Assembly: GCF_000682675.1 (NCBI RefSeq)
Contig: NZ_AWFA01000012.1
Location: forward strand, 142,524-206,523
Reading direction: 5' to 3'
From: Hyphomonas pacifica
GTDB taxonomy: Bacteria; Pseudomonadota; Alphaproteobacteria; Caulobacterales; Hyphomonadaceae
Length of the DNA: 64,000 nucleotides
The translations under genes and the position numbers were made by a program. How positions within the stretch are numbered: position 1 is the stretch's first letter; the number at the start of each line of letters is the position of its first letter. The notes under the pieces are model-generated. The model ran no database searches. It had not been told where the DNA came from and was given only the letters and a program-made list of their open reading frames with translations. Shown one piece after another: positions 38,909 to 47,716 of this stretch.

Positions 38909-40132
38909 TCAGGACTTTGAGACCTGGAACTGGCCGACATTGATGCGGCCGTCGAGGAAGCCTGCTTCGCAATAGGAGAGGTAGAAGTTCCACATGCGGC
39001 GGAAGGGTTCGTCGAACTCCATCTGTTTGATCTCGTCCCATTTGTCATTGAAGGCGCGGGCCCATTCATGACAGGTGCGGGCATAATCCTGGCCGAAATA
39101 GGTGACGCCATCATGGCGCAGGCCGGCTGTATTGAACTCTTCCTTCAGGGCCTTTTCGCTGGGCAGCATTCCGCCCGGGAAAATGTGGCGCTGGATGAAG
39201 TCCACACGTTTGCGATAGCGCGGGAAGATGTCATCATCAATGGTGATGATCTGCAGCGCGGCCTTGCCGCCCTGTTTCAGGCTTTCATAGATCTTGGCGA
39301 AATAACTGGGCCAGTAGGACTCGCCGACGGCTTCGAACATTTCAATGGAGGCAACACCATCATAGATGCCCTTATGGTCCCGGTAGTCTTCGAGGCGGAT
39401 CTCGACGCGTTCTGACAGGCCTTCGCGCTGCATGCGGGCCATGGCGTATTCACGCTGCGATGGAGAGATGGTGAGGCACGTGACTTTCGATCCGCGATGC
39501 TTGGCGGCATATTCGGCAAAGCCGCCCCAGCCGCAGCCAATCTCAAGGATATCGGAAGAGGGGCCCGCATTGATCCGGTTGCAGATGTTCTGGTACTTGT
39601 TGTGCTGGCCCTGTTCCAGGCTCATATTGGGACTGTCGAACATGGCGGAGGAATAGGTCATGGAGGGATCCAGCCACAAGCTGTAGAAGTCATTACCCAG
39701 ATCATAATGGGCCATGATGTTCTTCTTCGCGCCCTCCTTTGAATTACGATTGAACATGTGGCGGATCATGTTGGCCCAGCGCACGATGACGCCGCCAACA
39801 GCCAGCTTGCCGACCTTGTCAAAATTGGCCGAGAAGAAGCGTAGCACTTCTGTCAGATTTGGTGTGGACCATTGGCCGTCCATATAGGCCTCAGCGAACC
39901 CTACATCGCCGCCAGCCATGGCGCGTTTCACAAAGTCATAATCATGCACGATGATGGTGGCGTCCGGACCAGGCTGGTCATTCTGGAACTTCAGGGCACG
40001 GTCATCCGGCAAGACAAAAGTGATATGCCCCTTGCTGGTGTTGAGCAGGGCAAAGGCGGCCAGGCGAAAGCTGGTCGGAACGCCTTTCAGGTTCCGGATG
40101 GACTGGCTGCTGGCTAGTATGACCTCGGTCAT
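38909..40132 (-). CDS. Cyclopropane-fatty-acyl-phospholipid synthase-like methyltransferase
   Basis: SAM-dependent enzyme that methylates or cyclopropanates double bonds of membrane lipids. 407 residues: N-terminal lipid-binding part, then the Rossmann methyltransferase with HYDLGNDFYSLWLDPSMTYSSAMF, LEIGCGWGGFAEYAA and QREYAMARM. EIGCGWGG is the SAM-binding site. It is the last gene of a four-gene operon with overlapping stop/start codons. Because of that context it may be the methyltransferase of furan or methyl-branched fatty-acid synthesis rather than a true cyclopropane synthase; sequence alone does not decide. Confidence 0.88.
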   Translation of the reverse strand: MTEVILASSQSIRNLKGVPTSFRLAAFALLNTSKGHITFVLPDDRALKFQNDQPGPDATIIVHDYDFVKRAMAGGDVGFAEAYMDGQWSTPNLTEVLRFFSANFDKVGKLAVGGVIVRWANMIRHMFNRNSKEGAKKNIMAHYDLGNDFYSLWLDPSMTYSSAMFDSPNMSLEQGQHNKYQNICNRINAGPSSDILEIGCGWGGFAEYAAKHRGSKVTCLTISPSQREYAMARMQREGLSERVEIRLEDYRDHKGIYDGVASIEMFEAVGESYWPSYFAKIYESLKQGGKAALQIITIDDDIFPRYRKRVDFIQRHIFPGGMLPSEKALKEEFNTAGLRHDGVTYFGQDYARTCHEWARAFNDKWDEIKQMEFDEPFRRMWNFYLSYCEAGFLDGRINVGQFQVSKS

Positions 40133-40938
40133 GCGGCATCCCTCCTGTTAGCAGGATTACGCATTTGTAAGCCGGATGCAATCGTCGCGGGCGATTCCGG
40201 CATGGCGGGTTTAGAGTGATACTTTGCGCCGCGCCGCCAGATCTGTAATGCCTGCCAGTGAATGCCGAGTGTGACGCCCAGCGTCGAGAGGGGATTTTTA
40301 AGGGCAAGTTTCAAGAGATTTCCCGTCGTCGCAGGGCGCTTGCGCGCGGTGATATTGGCCATGTGCAGGCGGTTCCCGTCTTTCAGGCTTTCCACGACAA
40401 CGCCCATTTTTTCTTCCGGGGCGCGGAGCGTGAAGCGGTAGGTTCCGGTCACGTCAAAGAAGGGCGACACGTGGAAGGATTTCGGTGCGGCATGAACATC
40501 GCGCGCGCCTGATACTGCGGCGACATAGCAATGATGCTCCCCGAACGTATTGTTCACTTCGTAGATGATGCCGCGCAGCTCACCGTCCGGCCCGTAGCCA
40601 TACCAGAGGGAGAGCGGCGCGAATTTGTAAAACAGGTGGCGCGGAAAGGTAACAAGGCGGATCGCGCCGCCGTCCAAATCCACACCCGCACCGGACAGCA
40701 TGTCTTCCGCCCAGGGACGCAAGGCCGTGCCTTTTTGGCGGGGACCATGGTCTGCCTCATGAAAGGCGAACAGGCCGGGGCGATTGACGCTGAACAGGGG
40801 GGAGGCGCGGGCGGCCTCTTCCAGGCGGTCAATGTCCACATCAATCAGGACAAGATCATAGGCAAAGCGGCGCTCAAACGGGGTGTAGCGCATATGCACG
40901 GTCTGGCCGGTCCACAGATTGAGGGCGGGGGCGGTCAA
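40129..40938 (-). CDS. DUF1365 family protein
   Basis: 269 residues from a TTG start at 40938, chosen because AGAGG sits 7 bases upstream and the TTG overlaps the stop of the preceding gene (TTGA). DUF1365 landmarks are HMRYTPFERRFAYDLVLIDVD, HEADHGPR, LVTFPRHLFYKFAPLSLWYGY, EVNNTFGEHHCYV and KSFHVSPFFDVTGTYRF. The several conserved histidines suggest a metal or redox role, but no activity is proven from sequence. It ends overlapping the cfa start by ATGA. Family members almost always sit beside an FAD amine-oxidase-like gene and a Cfa gene, as here. Confidence 0.9.
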   Translation of the reverse strand: MTAPALNLWTGQTVHMRYTPFERRFAYDLVLIDVDIDRLEEAARASPLFSVNRPGLFAFHEADHGPRQKGTALRPWAEDMLSGAGVDLDGGAIRLVTFPRHLFYKFAPLSLWYGYGPDGELRGIIYEVNNTFGEHHCYVAAVSGARDVHAAPKSFHVSPFFDVTGTYRFTLRAPEEKMGVVVESLKDGNRLHMANITARKRPATTGNLLKLALKNPLSTLGVTLGIHWQALQIWRRGAKYHSKPAMPESPATIASGLQMRNPANRRDAA

Positions 40939-42251
40939 ACGGACACCTCTGCAGCAGCGGGCACTGCACGCAGTTTGCGGGAGGGCTGGAGAATGTCCAC
41001 CCCTTCGGCCTGCCATGGCACCTGACCACCAAGCGAGAGCGCCGCAGAAAGGCCGGCTTTCAGGCCGTCTTCATGGAAGCCGCGCCCCATCCATGCGCCG
41101 GCGATCCACAGGCCGTCCTGGCCCTGGATACGGTTCAGTCCGCGTACGGCCGCTTCAGCCGCTGCGTCGAATTGCGGGTGGTCGAAATTGTATTCCAGAA
41201 AGGTGAATTCATCGCGCGGCGGTGTATCCGGATTGAGCGTGATGAAGACCGGGCGGTCATCCGGCAAGCCCTGCAGTCGGTTCATCCAGTAGGTGAGGCA
41301 GATATCGCCGCTTTCCTGCTTCAATACGTTCCAGCTGGCCCATGCCGCCTTGCGGGACGGCATCAGGGCCGGGTCGCGGTGAAGATAGATGCGGTTCGGG
41401 CGGTAGCGGACCGAGCGCAGCAGGAAGGATTGCTCTTCGAACTTGCCTTCCACCATGCGCTGGGCCTGGTCTGAATGGGTGGCAAGGATCACATCATCGA
41501 AGACCTGAGTCCTGCCGGCATCGGTGACGACCGCAACATGCTCACCAAAGGGGAAGATGCGCTGCACCCCGGTGTTCAGACGGAGCCGTGGGCCCAGCAA
41601 ACGCACGACGCGGTCGACATAGTTACGACTGCCGCCGGTGACGGTGCGCCATTTCGGGCGCTCCTTGTGCATCAGGCGGTGATTGTCGAAAAACTGGAAG
41701 AAGCTCATCGCCGGATAGTCCAGCATCTTCTTCTCGCAAGTGGACCAGATTGCTGCGCCCATGGGCAGGATGTAATTGGAGCGAAACTCCGCAGAGAAAC
41801 CATGCCGGTCCAGCCATGCGCCGAGGGTTGTGTCGTTGATAGCGCCGGAGGCAAGCTCTTCCCTTGCGATGTCATTGAACTTCAGAATGGTACGCCAGAA
41901 GCGGTGAAAGCTGGGGCTGAACAGGTTGCGGCGCTGGGCGAAGATGCCATTCAGCGTGGAGGCCCATTCCCAGCCATCAGGATCGGACACGGCAAAACTC
42001 ATGTCCGATGGCTGGGTCTGTACATTCAGGGCATCGAAAAAGCCGATCAGGTTCGGGTAGTTCAGGGCATTATAGACGATGAAGCCAAGGTCTACGGCGG
42101 TCTCGTGACCGTCATAGTCAAAGACGTGCGTACACGCATGGCCTCCGGCACGGTCGGACTTTTCAAAGACCGTAACCTCGGCCGTGTCCTTCAGGGCATA
42201 GGCTGCGCCGAGCCCGGAAATGCCGGAACCAATGATGGCGATGCGTTTCAT
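40935..42251 (-). CDS. FAD-dependent oxidoreductase (NAD-binding/amine-oxidase-like)
   Basis: 438 residues. Dinucleotide-binding motif GSGISGLGAAY at 8-18 with the acidic partner FEKSDRAGGHACT. The rest has the monoamine-oxidase/desaturase-like layout: DLGFIVYNALNYPNL, NYILPMGAAIWST, WRTVTGGSRNYVDRV and the C-terminal FAD-closing GLWIAGAWMGRGFHEDGLKAGL. It overlaps the photolyase stop (ATGA) and the DUF1365 start. The family is linked by genome context to membrane-lipid modification rather than to amines; this is inference. Confidence 0.88.
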   Translation of the reverse strand: MKRIAIIGSGISGLGAAYALKDTAEVTVFEKSDRAGGHACTHVFDYDGHETAVDLGFIVYNALNYPNLIGFFDALNVQTQPSDMSFAVSDPDGWEWASTLNGIFAQRRNLFSPSFHRFWRTILKFNDIAREELASGAINDTTLGAWLDRHGFSAEFRSNYILPMGAAIWSTCEKKMLDYPAMSFFQFFDNHRLMHKERPKWRTVTGGSRNYVDRVVRLLGPRLRLNTGVQRIFPFGEHVAVVTDAGRTQVFDDVILATHSDQAQRMVEGKFEEQSFLLRSVRYRPNRIYLHRDPALMPSRKAAWASWNVLKQESGDICLTYWMNRLQGLPDDRPVFITLNPDTPPRDEFTFLEYNFDHPQFDAAAEAAVRGLNRIQGQDGLWIAGAWMGRGFHEDGLKAGLSAALSLGGQVPWQAEGVDILQPSRKLRAVPAAAEVSV

Positions 42252-43705
42252 GCAGCGTCTCTCTTTTTCTTGAGGGTATCATAAGCGTCCAGAGCGCGCT
42301 GACGCGCGTCGGAATGCTCGACAATCGGTTTGGGATAAGTGTCACCGAGTTTGACGCCTGCTTTCTCCAGCGTGGCGTCATCGGCCTCCCAGGGTGCGTG
42401 AAGGTGCTTCAGCGGCAGGTCTTTTAATTCCGGGCACCAAGTGCGGACATAATCTCCGGTCTCGTCAAACTTCTCGCCCTGGGTGATCGGGTTGAAGATA
42501 CGGAAATAGGGGGCTGCATCAGCGCCGGAACCGGCTGTCCATTGCCAGCTGGCGGGATTGTTGGCGTGGTCTGCATCGACCAGCGTATCCCAGAACCATG
42601 CCTCTCCCTTCTGCCAGGGCAGGAGGAGATGCTTGGTCAGGAAGGATGCGACAATCATCCGTACACGATTGTGCATCCAGCCGGTGTGCCACAGTTGGCG
42701 CATCCCGGCATCGACGATGGGATAGCCGGTCTGGCCTTTGGTCCAGGCCTCATAAGCGAAGCTGTCCGTGCGCCAGGGCATGTGCTGGAAGGAGTCGTTG
42801 TAATTTTCGGTCGCGATATCCGGATTGTAGTAGAGCAGGGTGTAAGAGAATTCCCGCCAGCCGACTTCCGACAGGAAGTTCCGGCCGTCACTCTCGTTTA
42901 CCTGACCGGATTCCATGCCGGCCTGAACGGCACGCCAGATCTGGGCCGGGCCGATTTCGCCAAAGCGCAGATGCGGAGAGAGGCCGGACGTGGAATCGTC
43001 CAGATCCGGACGATTGCGGTTTTTCTTGTAGCCATTGACCGGGCCGTCGAGAAAGTCTTTCAGGCGCTGGATTGCGCCTGCCTCGCCGGGTGTCCAGTGA
43101 TCGTCGAATCCGGTGGACCAGTCAGGCCCGGACGGGTGCAGGTCCCAATCCTTCAACTTTTCGGATTTCACTTCCCGGCTGGACAGGGCGGAGGCCTTTC
43201 CCAGTGTCGGCGCGGGGCGGTAATTCTGGCTTGCGGATTTCCAGTAAGGCGTGAACACCTTGTAATAGCCGCCCGCATTGGTTTCGATGTCCCAGGGCTC
43301 GTTCAGCAGGCGCGCATTGTAGCTGCTGACGGAAAGGCCCCGGGATTTGAGATCTTCCTTGATGGCAGCGTCGAGGTCTCGCTCCGGCTTCTCATAGCGG
43401 CGGTTCCAGAAGATCGCCTCTGCGCCGGTTTCCTCGATGACCTGATCCAGAACATCGGCAGATTTACCGGACCGCAAGGTGAGCTGTGCGCCAGCATCTT
43501 CAATGTCAGCGGCAAGCGCCTTCAGGGATTTGTCGAGCCACCATTTGGAAGCGCCGCCGAGCTTGCGCAGGCCTTTGGTCTCTTCATCATGAATATAGAG
43601 CAGGACGAGCGGACGCCCTGAAGATACCGCCGCCTGCAGGGCCGGGTTATCCGTCAGTCGAAGGTCTTCTCGAAACCAGACTATGGCGGGGGAAGATTGC
43701 GTCAC
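42248..43705 (-). CDS. phrB: Deoxyribodipyrimidine photolyase
   Basis: Light-driven repair of cyclobutane pyrimidine dimers. 485 residues from GTG 43705, which has GAGGAAA five bases upstream; an in-frame TTG at 43717 lacks one. N-terminal antenna domain (IVWFREDLRLTDNPAL), then the FAD domain with GLSPHLRFGEIGP, GWREFSYTLLYYNPDI, MPWRTD, WHTGWMHNRVRMIVASFLTKHLLLPW and DADHANNPASWQWTAGSG, all class I photolyase blocks. First gene of the operon and directly behind an ECF-type promoter. Confidence 0.94.
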   Translation of the reverse strand: MTQSSPAIVWFREDLRLTDNPALQAAVSSGRPLVLLYIHDEETKGLRKLGGASKWWLDKSLKALAADIEDAGAQLTLRSGKSADVLDQVIEETGAEAIFWNRRYEKPERDLDAAIKEDLKSRGLSVSSYNARLLNEPWDIETNAGGYYKVFTPYWKSASQNYRPAPTLGKASALSSREVKSEKLKDWDLHPSGPDWSTGFDDHWTPGEAGAIQRLKDFLDGPVNGYKKNRNRPDLDDSTSGLSPHLRFGEIGPAQIWRAVQAGMESGQVNESDGRNFLSEVGWREFSYTLLYYNPDIATENYNDSFQHMPWRTDSFAYEAWTKGQTGYPIVDAGMRQLWHTGWMHNRVRMIVASFLTKHLLLPWQKGEAWFWDTLVDADHANNPASWQWTAGSGADAAPYFRIFNPITQGEKFDETGDYVRTWCPELKDLPLKHLHAPWEADDATLEKAGVKLGDTYPKPIVEHSDARQRALDAYDTLKKKRDAA

Positions 43706-43738
43706 GAATTTCCTCAAGTCTTCTCGGGTGTTGTGCAG

Positions 43739-43768
43739 TCTTTACGCGTGAAGTCGCCAACTGGATCA
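43739..43768 (-). promoter_or_regulatory. ECF sigma (sigma-E/ChrR group) type promoter of the photolyase operon
   Basis: On the minus strand TGATCC (43768-43763) is followed by an 18-base spacer and TAAAGA (43744-43739), which ends 33 bases before the photolyase GTG. The known consensus for the ECF sigma-E paired with ChrR in alphaproteobacteria is TGATCC with a 17-19 base gap and TAAGA. The -35 box is exact and the -10 has one added A. The sigma/anti-sigma genes are not in the window. Confidence 0.65.
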
Positions 43769-43864
43769 ACCGCATGAGCGCTTAGCCTTCCGCCCCTGTG
43801 TCTGCCCGGTTATAGGTGGAGCATTAGGCGTGGAATCAACCACAAGGAAAGACAGGTAGACGTC

Positions 43865-45325
43865 ATGGCAGGTACATCCCTTACAGGCCTGATCCGGGCC
43901 GCTTCTGGCAAGCGTGTGGTCTGTGTGGGCGATGTGATGCTGGATCGTTTTGTCTATGGCAGTGTCACACGCATTTCTCCCGAAGCGCCAGTTCCAATCA
44001 TGCGCCGGGCCCGTGAAGCGGCCATGCCAGGCGGGGCAGGCAATGTAGCGCGTAATCTGGCATCGCTGGGTATGTCTGCCAGCCTGCTGGGCGTCGTGGG
44101 AGATGATGCCGAGGGCCGGGAGCTGGCCGAATTGCTGGGAAATATCGAGGGCATTGAGGCCGACCTGATCGCCATGCGCGGACGCAGCACAACGCTGAAA
44201 ACGCGTTTTGTGGCAGGTGGCCAGCAATTGCTGCGCGTGGACGCGGAGGATACGGGCGCCATTGATTCCATGTCTGAAACCGAACTAATCGCCTCCATTA
44301 CGGATGAAGCACCCAATGCGGCTGTGATCATCCTGTCGGACTATGCCAAGGGCGCCGTAACGGATGGTGTGATTGCCGCAGCTCTGAAAGCCGGCGCCGA
44401 GAATGGCGTGCCGGTGATTGCTGACCCGAAAGGCCGGGATTTTGCACGCTATGGCGCGGTAGACCTGTTGAAACCGAATGCGAGTGAGCTGGCAATAGCG
44501 CTAGGCCTGCCAGTGGAGTCTGACCATGAGATCGAAAAGGCGCTGACCGCAGCGCAATCCGTGCTGCCGGCAAAGTCTGTTGTCGTGACACGCGCCGCGA
44601 AGGGCATGAGCTTTGCCAGGGAGGGCGAGGCTCCGCAGCATCGCAGCGGGCAGGCGCGTGAAGTGTATGATGTCTCCGGCGCGGGGGACACAAGCATTGC
44701 CGCGCTAGCACTGGGCCTTGCAGGTGGAGGCAGCCTTTCAGACGCGGTCAGCCTGGCGATTGCAGCTTCCGGCATTGCTGTTGGCAAGGCAGGGACGGCG
44801 ACAGTCTCTGCGGCAGAACTGGAGACGGCCCTGCTGTTGGGCCTGCGCAATGGAGGGGTCAGCTATTTGTCGCTCGATGCGGCGAAGGCACAGGTTGAGG
44901 CGTGGCGCGATACCGGCCTCACGGTCGGTTTTACCAATGGCTGCTTTGACATACTCCACCCCGGACATCTGCGCGTGCTGGAAGAGGCAAAGTCCCGCTG
45001 CGGACGGCTTGTCGTGGGGTTGAATTCGGATGCCTCGGTGTCTCGCCTGAAGGGACCGAGCCGACCGGTAAACAATGCTGATTCGCGGGCGCGTGTCCTG
45101 TCCGGCCTGACGGCTGTGGATGCGGTCGTCGTGTTTGAGGAAGATACGCCGCTGGACCTGATCGAGGCGTTGCAGCCGGACCTGCTGGTCAAGGGCGGGG
45201 ATTATTCCATTGATACGATTGTCGGCGCGGACATTGTTCAGGCGCGTGGCGGCAGCGTCCATATCGTGCCGCTGGTGGACGGTCAGTCAACGACGGCTGC
45301 GATTGAGCGGGCGCAGTCGAAATAA
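43865..45325 (+). CDS. hldE: Bifunctional heptose-7-phosphate kinase / heptose-1-phosphate adenylyltransferase
   Basis: Makes ADP-heptose for lipopolysaccharide core. 486 residues in two domains: a PfkB-type kinase (1-325) with CVGDVMLDRFV, MPGGAGNVARNLASLG and the catalytic GAGDT (272-276), then a nucleotidyltransferase (345-486) with FTNGCFDILHPGHL (357-370) and the SRPVN loop. The full-length fused form is intact. It starts the plus-strand run to the right of the photolyase operon, which it faces away from. Confidence 0.97.
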   Translation: MAGTSLTGLIRAASGKRVVCVGDVMLDRFVYGSVTRISPEAPVPIMRRAREAAMPGGAGNVARNLASLGMSASLLGVVGDDAEGRELAELLGNIEGIEADLIAMRGRSTTLKTRFVAGGQQLLRVDAEDTGAIDSMSETELIASITDEAPNAAVIILSDYAKGAVTDGVIAAALKAGAENGVPVIADPKGRDFARYGAVDLLKPNASELAIALGLPVESDHEIEKALTAAQSVLPAKSVVVTRAAKGMSFAREGEAPQHRSGQAREVYDVSGAGDTSIAALALGLAGGGSLSDAVSLAIAASGIAVGKAGTATVSAAELETALLLGLRNGGVSYLSLDAAKAQVEAWRDTGLTVGFTNGCFDILHPGHLRVLEEAKSRCGRLVVGLNSDASVSRLKGPSRPVNNADSRARVLSGLTAVDAVVVFEEDTPLDLIEALQPDLLVKGGDYSIDTIVGADIVQARGGSVHIVPLVDGQSTTAAIERAQSK

Positions 45326-45406
45326 ACTGTCTGGTGACAGGAAACTCATGCAACCCGCATGAGAGGTAGGCGTTCTGGCTGGAATAATCACAACAGGATC
45401 GCCTGC

Positions 45407-47182
45407 ATGGAGCCGTTTCTTTCAGAGCATGCCGCCCTGATTTCCCTCAGCATTCTTGCGTTCATGTTTGTCGGCTTCTTCCTGGAACTGTTGCCGGCAG
45501 CGGCCCTGGCCATAATCGGGGCGGCTGGTTTCCTGTTGCTTGGTTATCTGGATCAGGACGGCATTACGTCAGCCTTCTCCAATAGCGCACCCATCACGAT
45601 CGGGGCGATGTTCATTCTGGCTGCCTCTCTGAGACGGACCGGGGTGCTCGATGCCTTGGCGGCAACTGTTCTGAAAGTGGCCGACACGTCCACAATGGGG
45701 GCCTTGCTGTTGCTGGGCGCGACCGTGTCGATAGCTTCGGCCTTTGTGAACAATACGGCTGTGGTCGTCATTCTTCTGCCGATTGTGATCGAACTGGCGC
45801 AGCGGCTGAAGATTTCCGAGAAGAAGCTGCTGATCCCGCTGTCCTATATCTCGATACTGGGCGGGACATGCACCTTGATCGGGACGTCCACGAACTTGCT
45901 GGTGGCGGGGGTGGCGCATGAGAGTGGCCTAGAGCGGTTCAGTATTTTCGAGATCACGCCTGTCGGACTTGTGACCTTTGCCTTCGGTATAGCGATGCTG
46001 CTGGGGCTCGGTTGGCTGTTGCTGCCGAAAGACCCGGGTGATGTGAAGGCGCCCGCGCTCGATACGTCCTATCTGACCGATGCTTTCGTCCGCGAAGACT
46101 CTGTAGCAGTGGGCAGGCTGGTCGAAGATGTCGCGGAACTGACCAAGAAGGGCATCAATATCGTTTCCCTGAACCGGGGAAATCAGCGCCTGGCCATTGC
46201 GCAGGAGGGCGCAGAACTGAAGGCAGGTGACCGCATAACACTGCGCGCCAATCTGGAGGAGCTGATCACGCTGGTTGAGAGTGGCTTGTTCCGGATCGGC
46301 ATCAAGATGCGCCAGCACGAGGGCGGCGAGGAAGAGCATGCGCATGTTACCGTGACGTCGAATGACCCGAATATCGGACGGCGCATTTCAGACATGTCAT
46401 ATCTCTCGCGCCATGCGGTGACGGTGCGGGGCCTGACCCGGTTTGGCAGTCTGCCGGGACCAAATTTGGCGAATGCGCGTCTGAAGGCCGGGGACCGGAT
46501 GATCGTCGATGGCACGGAGGTGGAGCTTAGGGATCTGGCGACATCCAGTGCGTTGGTGGTGGACCGTTCGCTGAAAGTAGAACCGTTCCGCCGTAAACGT
46601 GGCCCCTTGGCAATTGCGATTCTGCTGGCGGTTATCCTGTCGTCTGCGGTCTTGGGAGTGCCGTTGTTGATCACCTCCATGATCGGTGTCGGAGCGGTGC
46701 TGGCCTTTGGCTGCCTTACACTGAATGATGCCTTTGAGGCGATGGATGCAAGCGTGCTTGCGCTGATTGTGGCGATGCTGATGGTAGGAGAGGGGTTGCA
46801 GTCTGCGGGCGGCGTCGAGTCGCTGGTCAGCGGGCTGGAGCCTGTGCTGAGGATGGCGTCTCCTTTCTGGCTGGTACTGTTGATCTACCTGCTGACCTCC
46901 GGCCTGACGGAAGTGGTGACGAATACGGCTGTGGCCGTGATCATGACCCCGCTGGTGATCGCTGTGGGCGGTCAGCTGGGGATAGAGCCCCGTGCCTTGG
47001 TCGTGGCGGTCATGTTCGGGGCAAGCGCGAGCTTTGCCTCCCCGATTGGCTATCAGACGAACACAATTGTTCACGCGGCAGGCAATTACCGCTTTTCTGA
47101 CTTCCTGAAGATTGGGGTGCCGATGAATCTAGTGGTCGGTTTCGCAACCAGCCTGGCGATCTACGTGTTCTATCTGCACTGA
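45407..47182 (+). CDS. SLC13/DASS-family permease with two TrkA-C domains
   Basis: 591 residues from ATG 45407 (AGGAT upstream). Two membrane halves, each with the family N-V/T-N-T-A motif: FVNNTAVVVILLPI and VVTNTAVAVIMTPL, followed by Gly/Ser-rich re-entrant loops (GTCTLIGTSTNLLVAG and GASASFASPIGYQTN). Between them (about 200-395) are two cytosolic TrkA-C/RCK-C segments (INIVSLNRGN and AVTVRGLTRFGS). This architecture fits Na+/sulfate or dicarboxylate symporters, including those once called sulfate-deprivation permeases. The substrate is undecided. Confidence 0.9.
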   Translation: MEPFLSEHAALISLSILAFMFVGFFLELLPAAALAIIGAAGFLLLGYLDQDGITSAFSNSAPITIGAMFILAASLRRTGVLDALAATVLKVADTSTMGALLLLGATVSIASAFVNNTAVVVILLPIVIELAQRLKISEKKLLIPLSYISILGGTCTLIGTSTNLLVAGVAHESGLERFSIFEITPVGLVTFAFGIAMLLGLGWLLLPKDPGDVKAPALDTSYLTDAFVREDSVAVGRLVEDVAELTKKGINIVSLNRGNQRLAIAQEGAELKAGDRITLRANLEELITLVESGLFRIGIKMRQHEGGEEEHAHVTVTSNDPNIGRRISDMSYLSRHAVTVRGLTRFGSLPGPNLANARLKAGDRMIVDGTEVELRDLATSSALVVDRSLKVEPFRRKRGPLAIAILLAVILSSAVLGVPLLITSMIGVGAVLAFGCLTLNDAFEAMDASVLALIVAMLMVGEGLQSAGGVESLVSGLEPVLRMASPFWLVLLIYLLTSGLTEVVTNTAVAVIMTPLVIAVGGQLGIEPRALVVAVMFGASASFASPIGYQTNTIVHAAGNYRFSDFLKIGVPMNLVVGFATSLAIYVFYLH

Positions 47183-47212
47183 ACATTACAAACGCACGAT
47201 GATTGCGCCAGC

Positions 47213-47665
47213 CTAGTTCGCGACGCCTTTTTTCAGCTCATAAGTGCCGCGCGGGGTCAGATCGAACCATTCCGGGATGTCCGGGTGGTTGAGGGGGGAA
47301 TCCGACTCGTCCGGCACCAGATTCTGTTCCGAGACATAGGCGACATAGTGTGTGCGCTCATTTTCAGCAAACAGATGGTAAAAGGGCTGGTCCTTGCGGG
47401 GACGAACTTCTTCCGGGATGGACTGGTACCAGTCTTCTGTATTGGCAAATACAGGGTCCACATCAAAGATGACACCCCGGAAAGGGAAGTGCCGGTGGCG
47501 CACGACCTGGCCGATCTGGAACTTCGCAACCAGCGGGGTCACGTCATTATATAGATGGTCAGGATTCACGGGCTTATCGAGCAATAGCGCACCATCAGAG
47601 GTCTTGCGACCTCCGGTCTTTTTGCTGCGTCGCAGCCATCCGAAGAGAGATGTGCGTCTGGCCAT
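47213..47665 (-). CDS. hspQ: HspQ/YccV-like heat-shock protein (hemimethylated-DNA-binding domain)
   Basis: 150 residues from ATG 47665, chosen because AGGAG lies 9 bases upstream and the longer in-frame upstream extension would overlap ppx. A basic N-terminal extension of about 45 residues precedes the YccV domain: AKFQIGQVVRHRHFPFRGVIFDVDPVF, EEVRPRKDQPFYHLFAENERTHYVAYVSEQNLVPD. HspQ is a protease specificity factor and heat-shock protein in E. coli. Divergent from ppx across 51 bp. Confidence 0.9.
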   Translation of the reverse strand: MARRTSLFGWLRRSKKTGGRKTSDGALLLDKPVNPDHLYNDVTPLVAKFQIGQVVRHRHFPFRGVIFDVDPVFANTEDWYQSIPEEVRPRKDQPFYHLFAENERTHYVAYVSEQNLVPDESDSPLNHPDIPEWFDLTPRGTYELKKGVAN

Positions 47666-47716
47666 TTCCCGCTCCTGTGATACACCATGCAACAAGACAT
47701 AAATTTGGGCCACACT

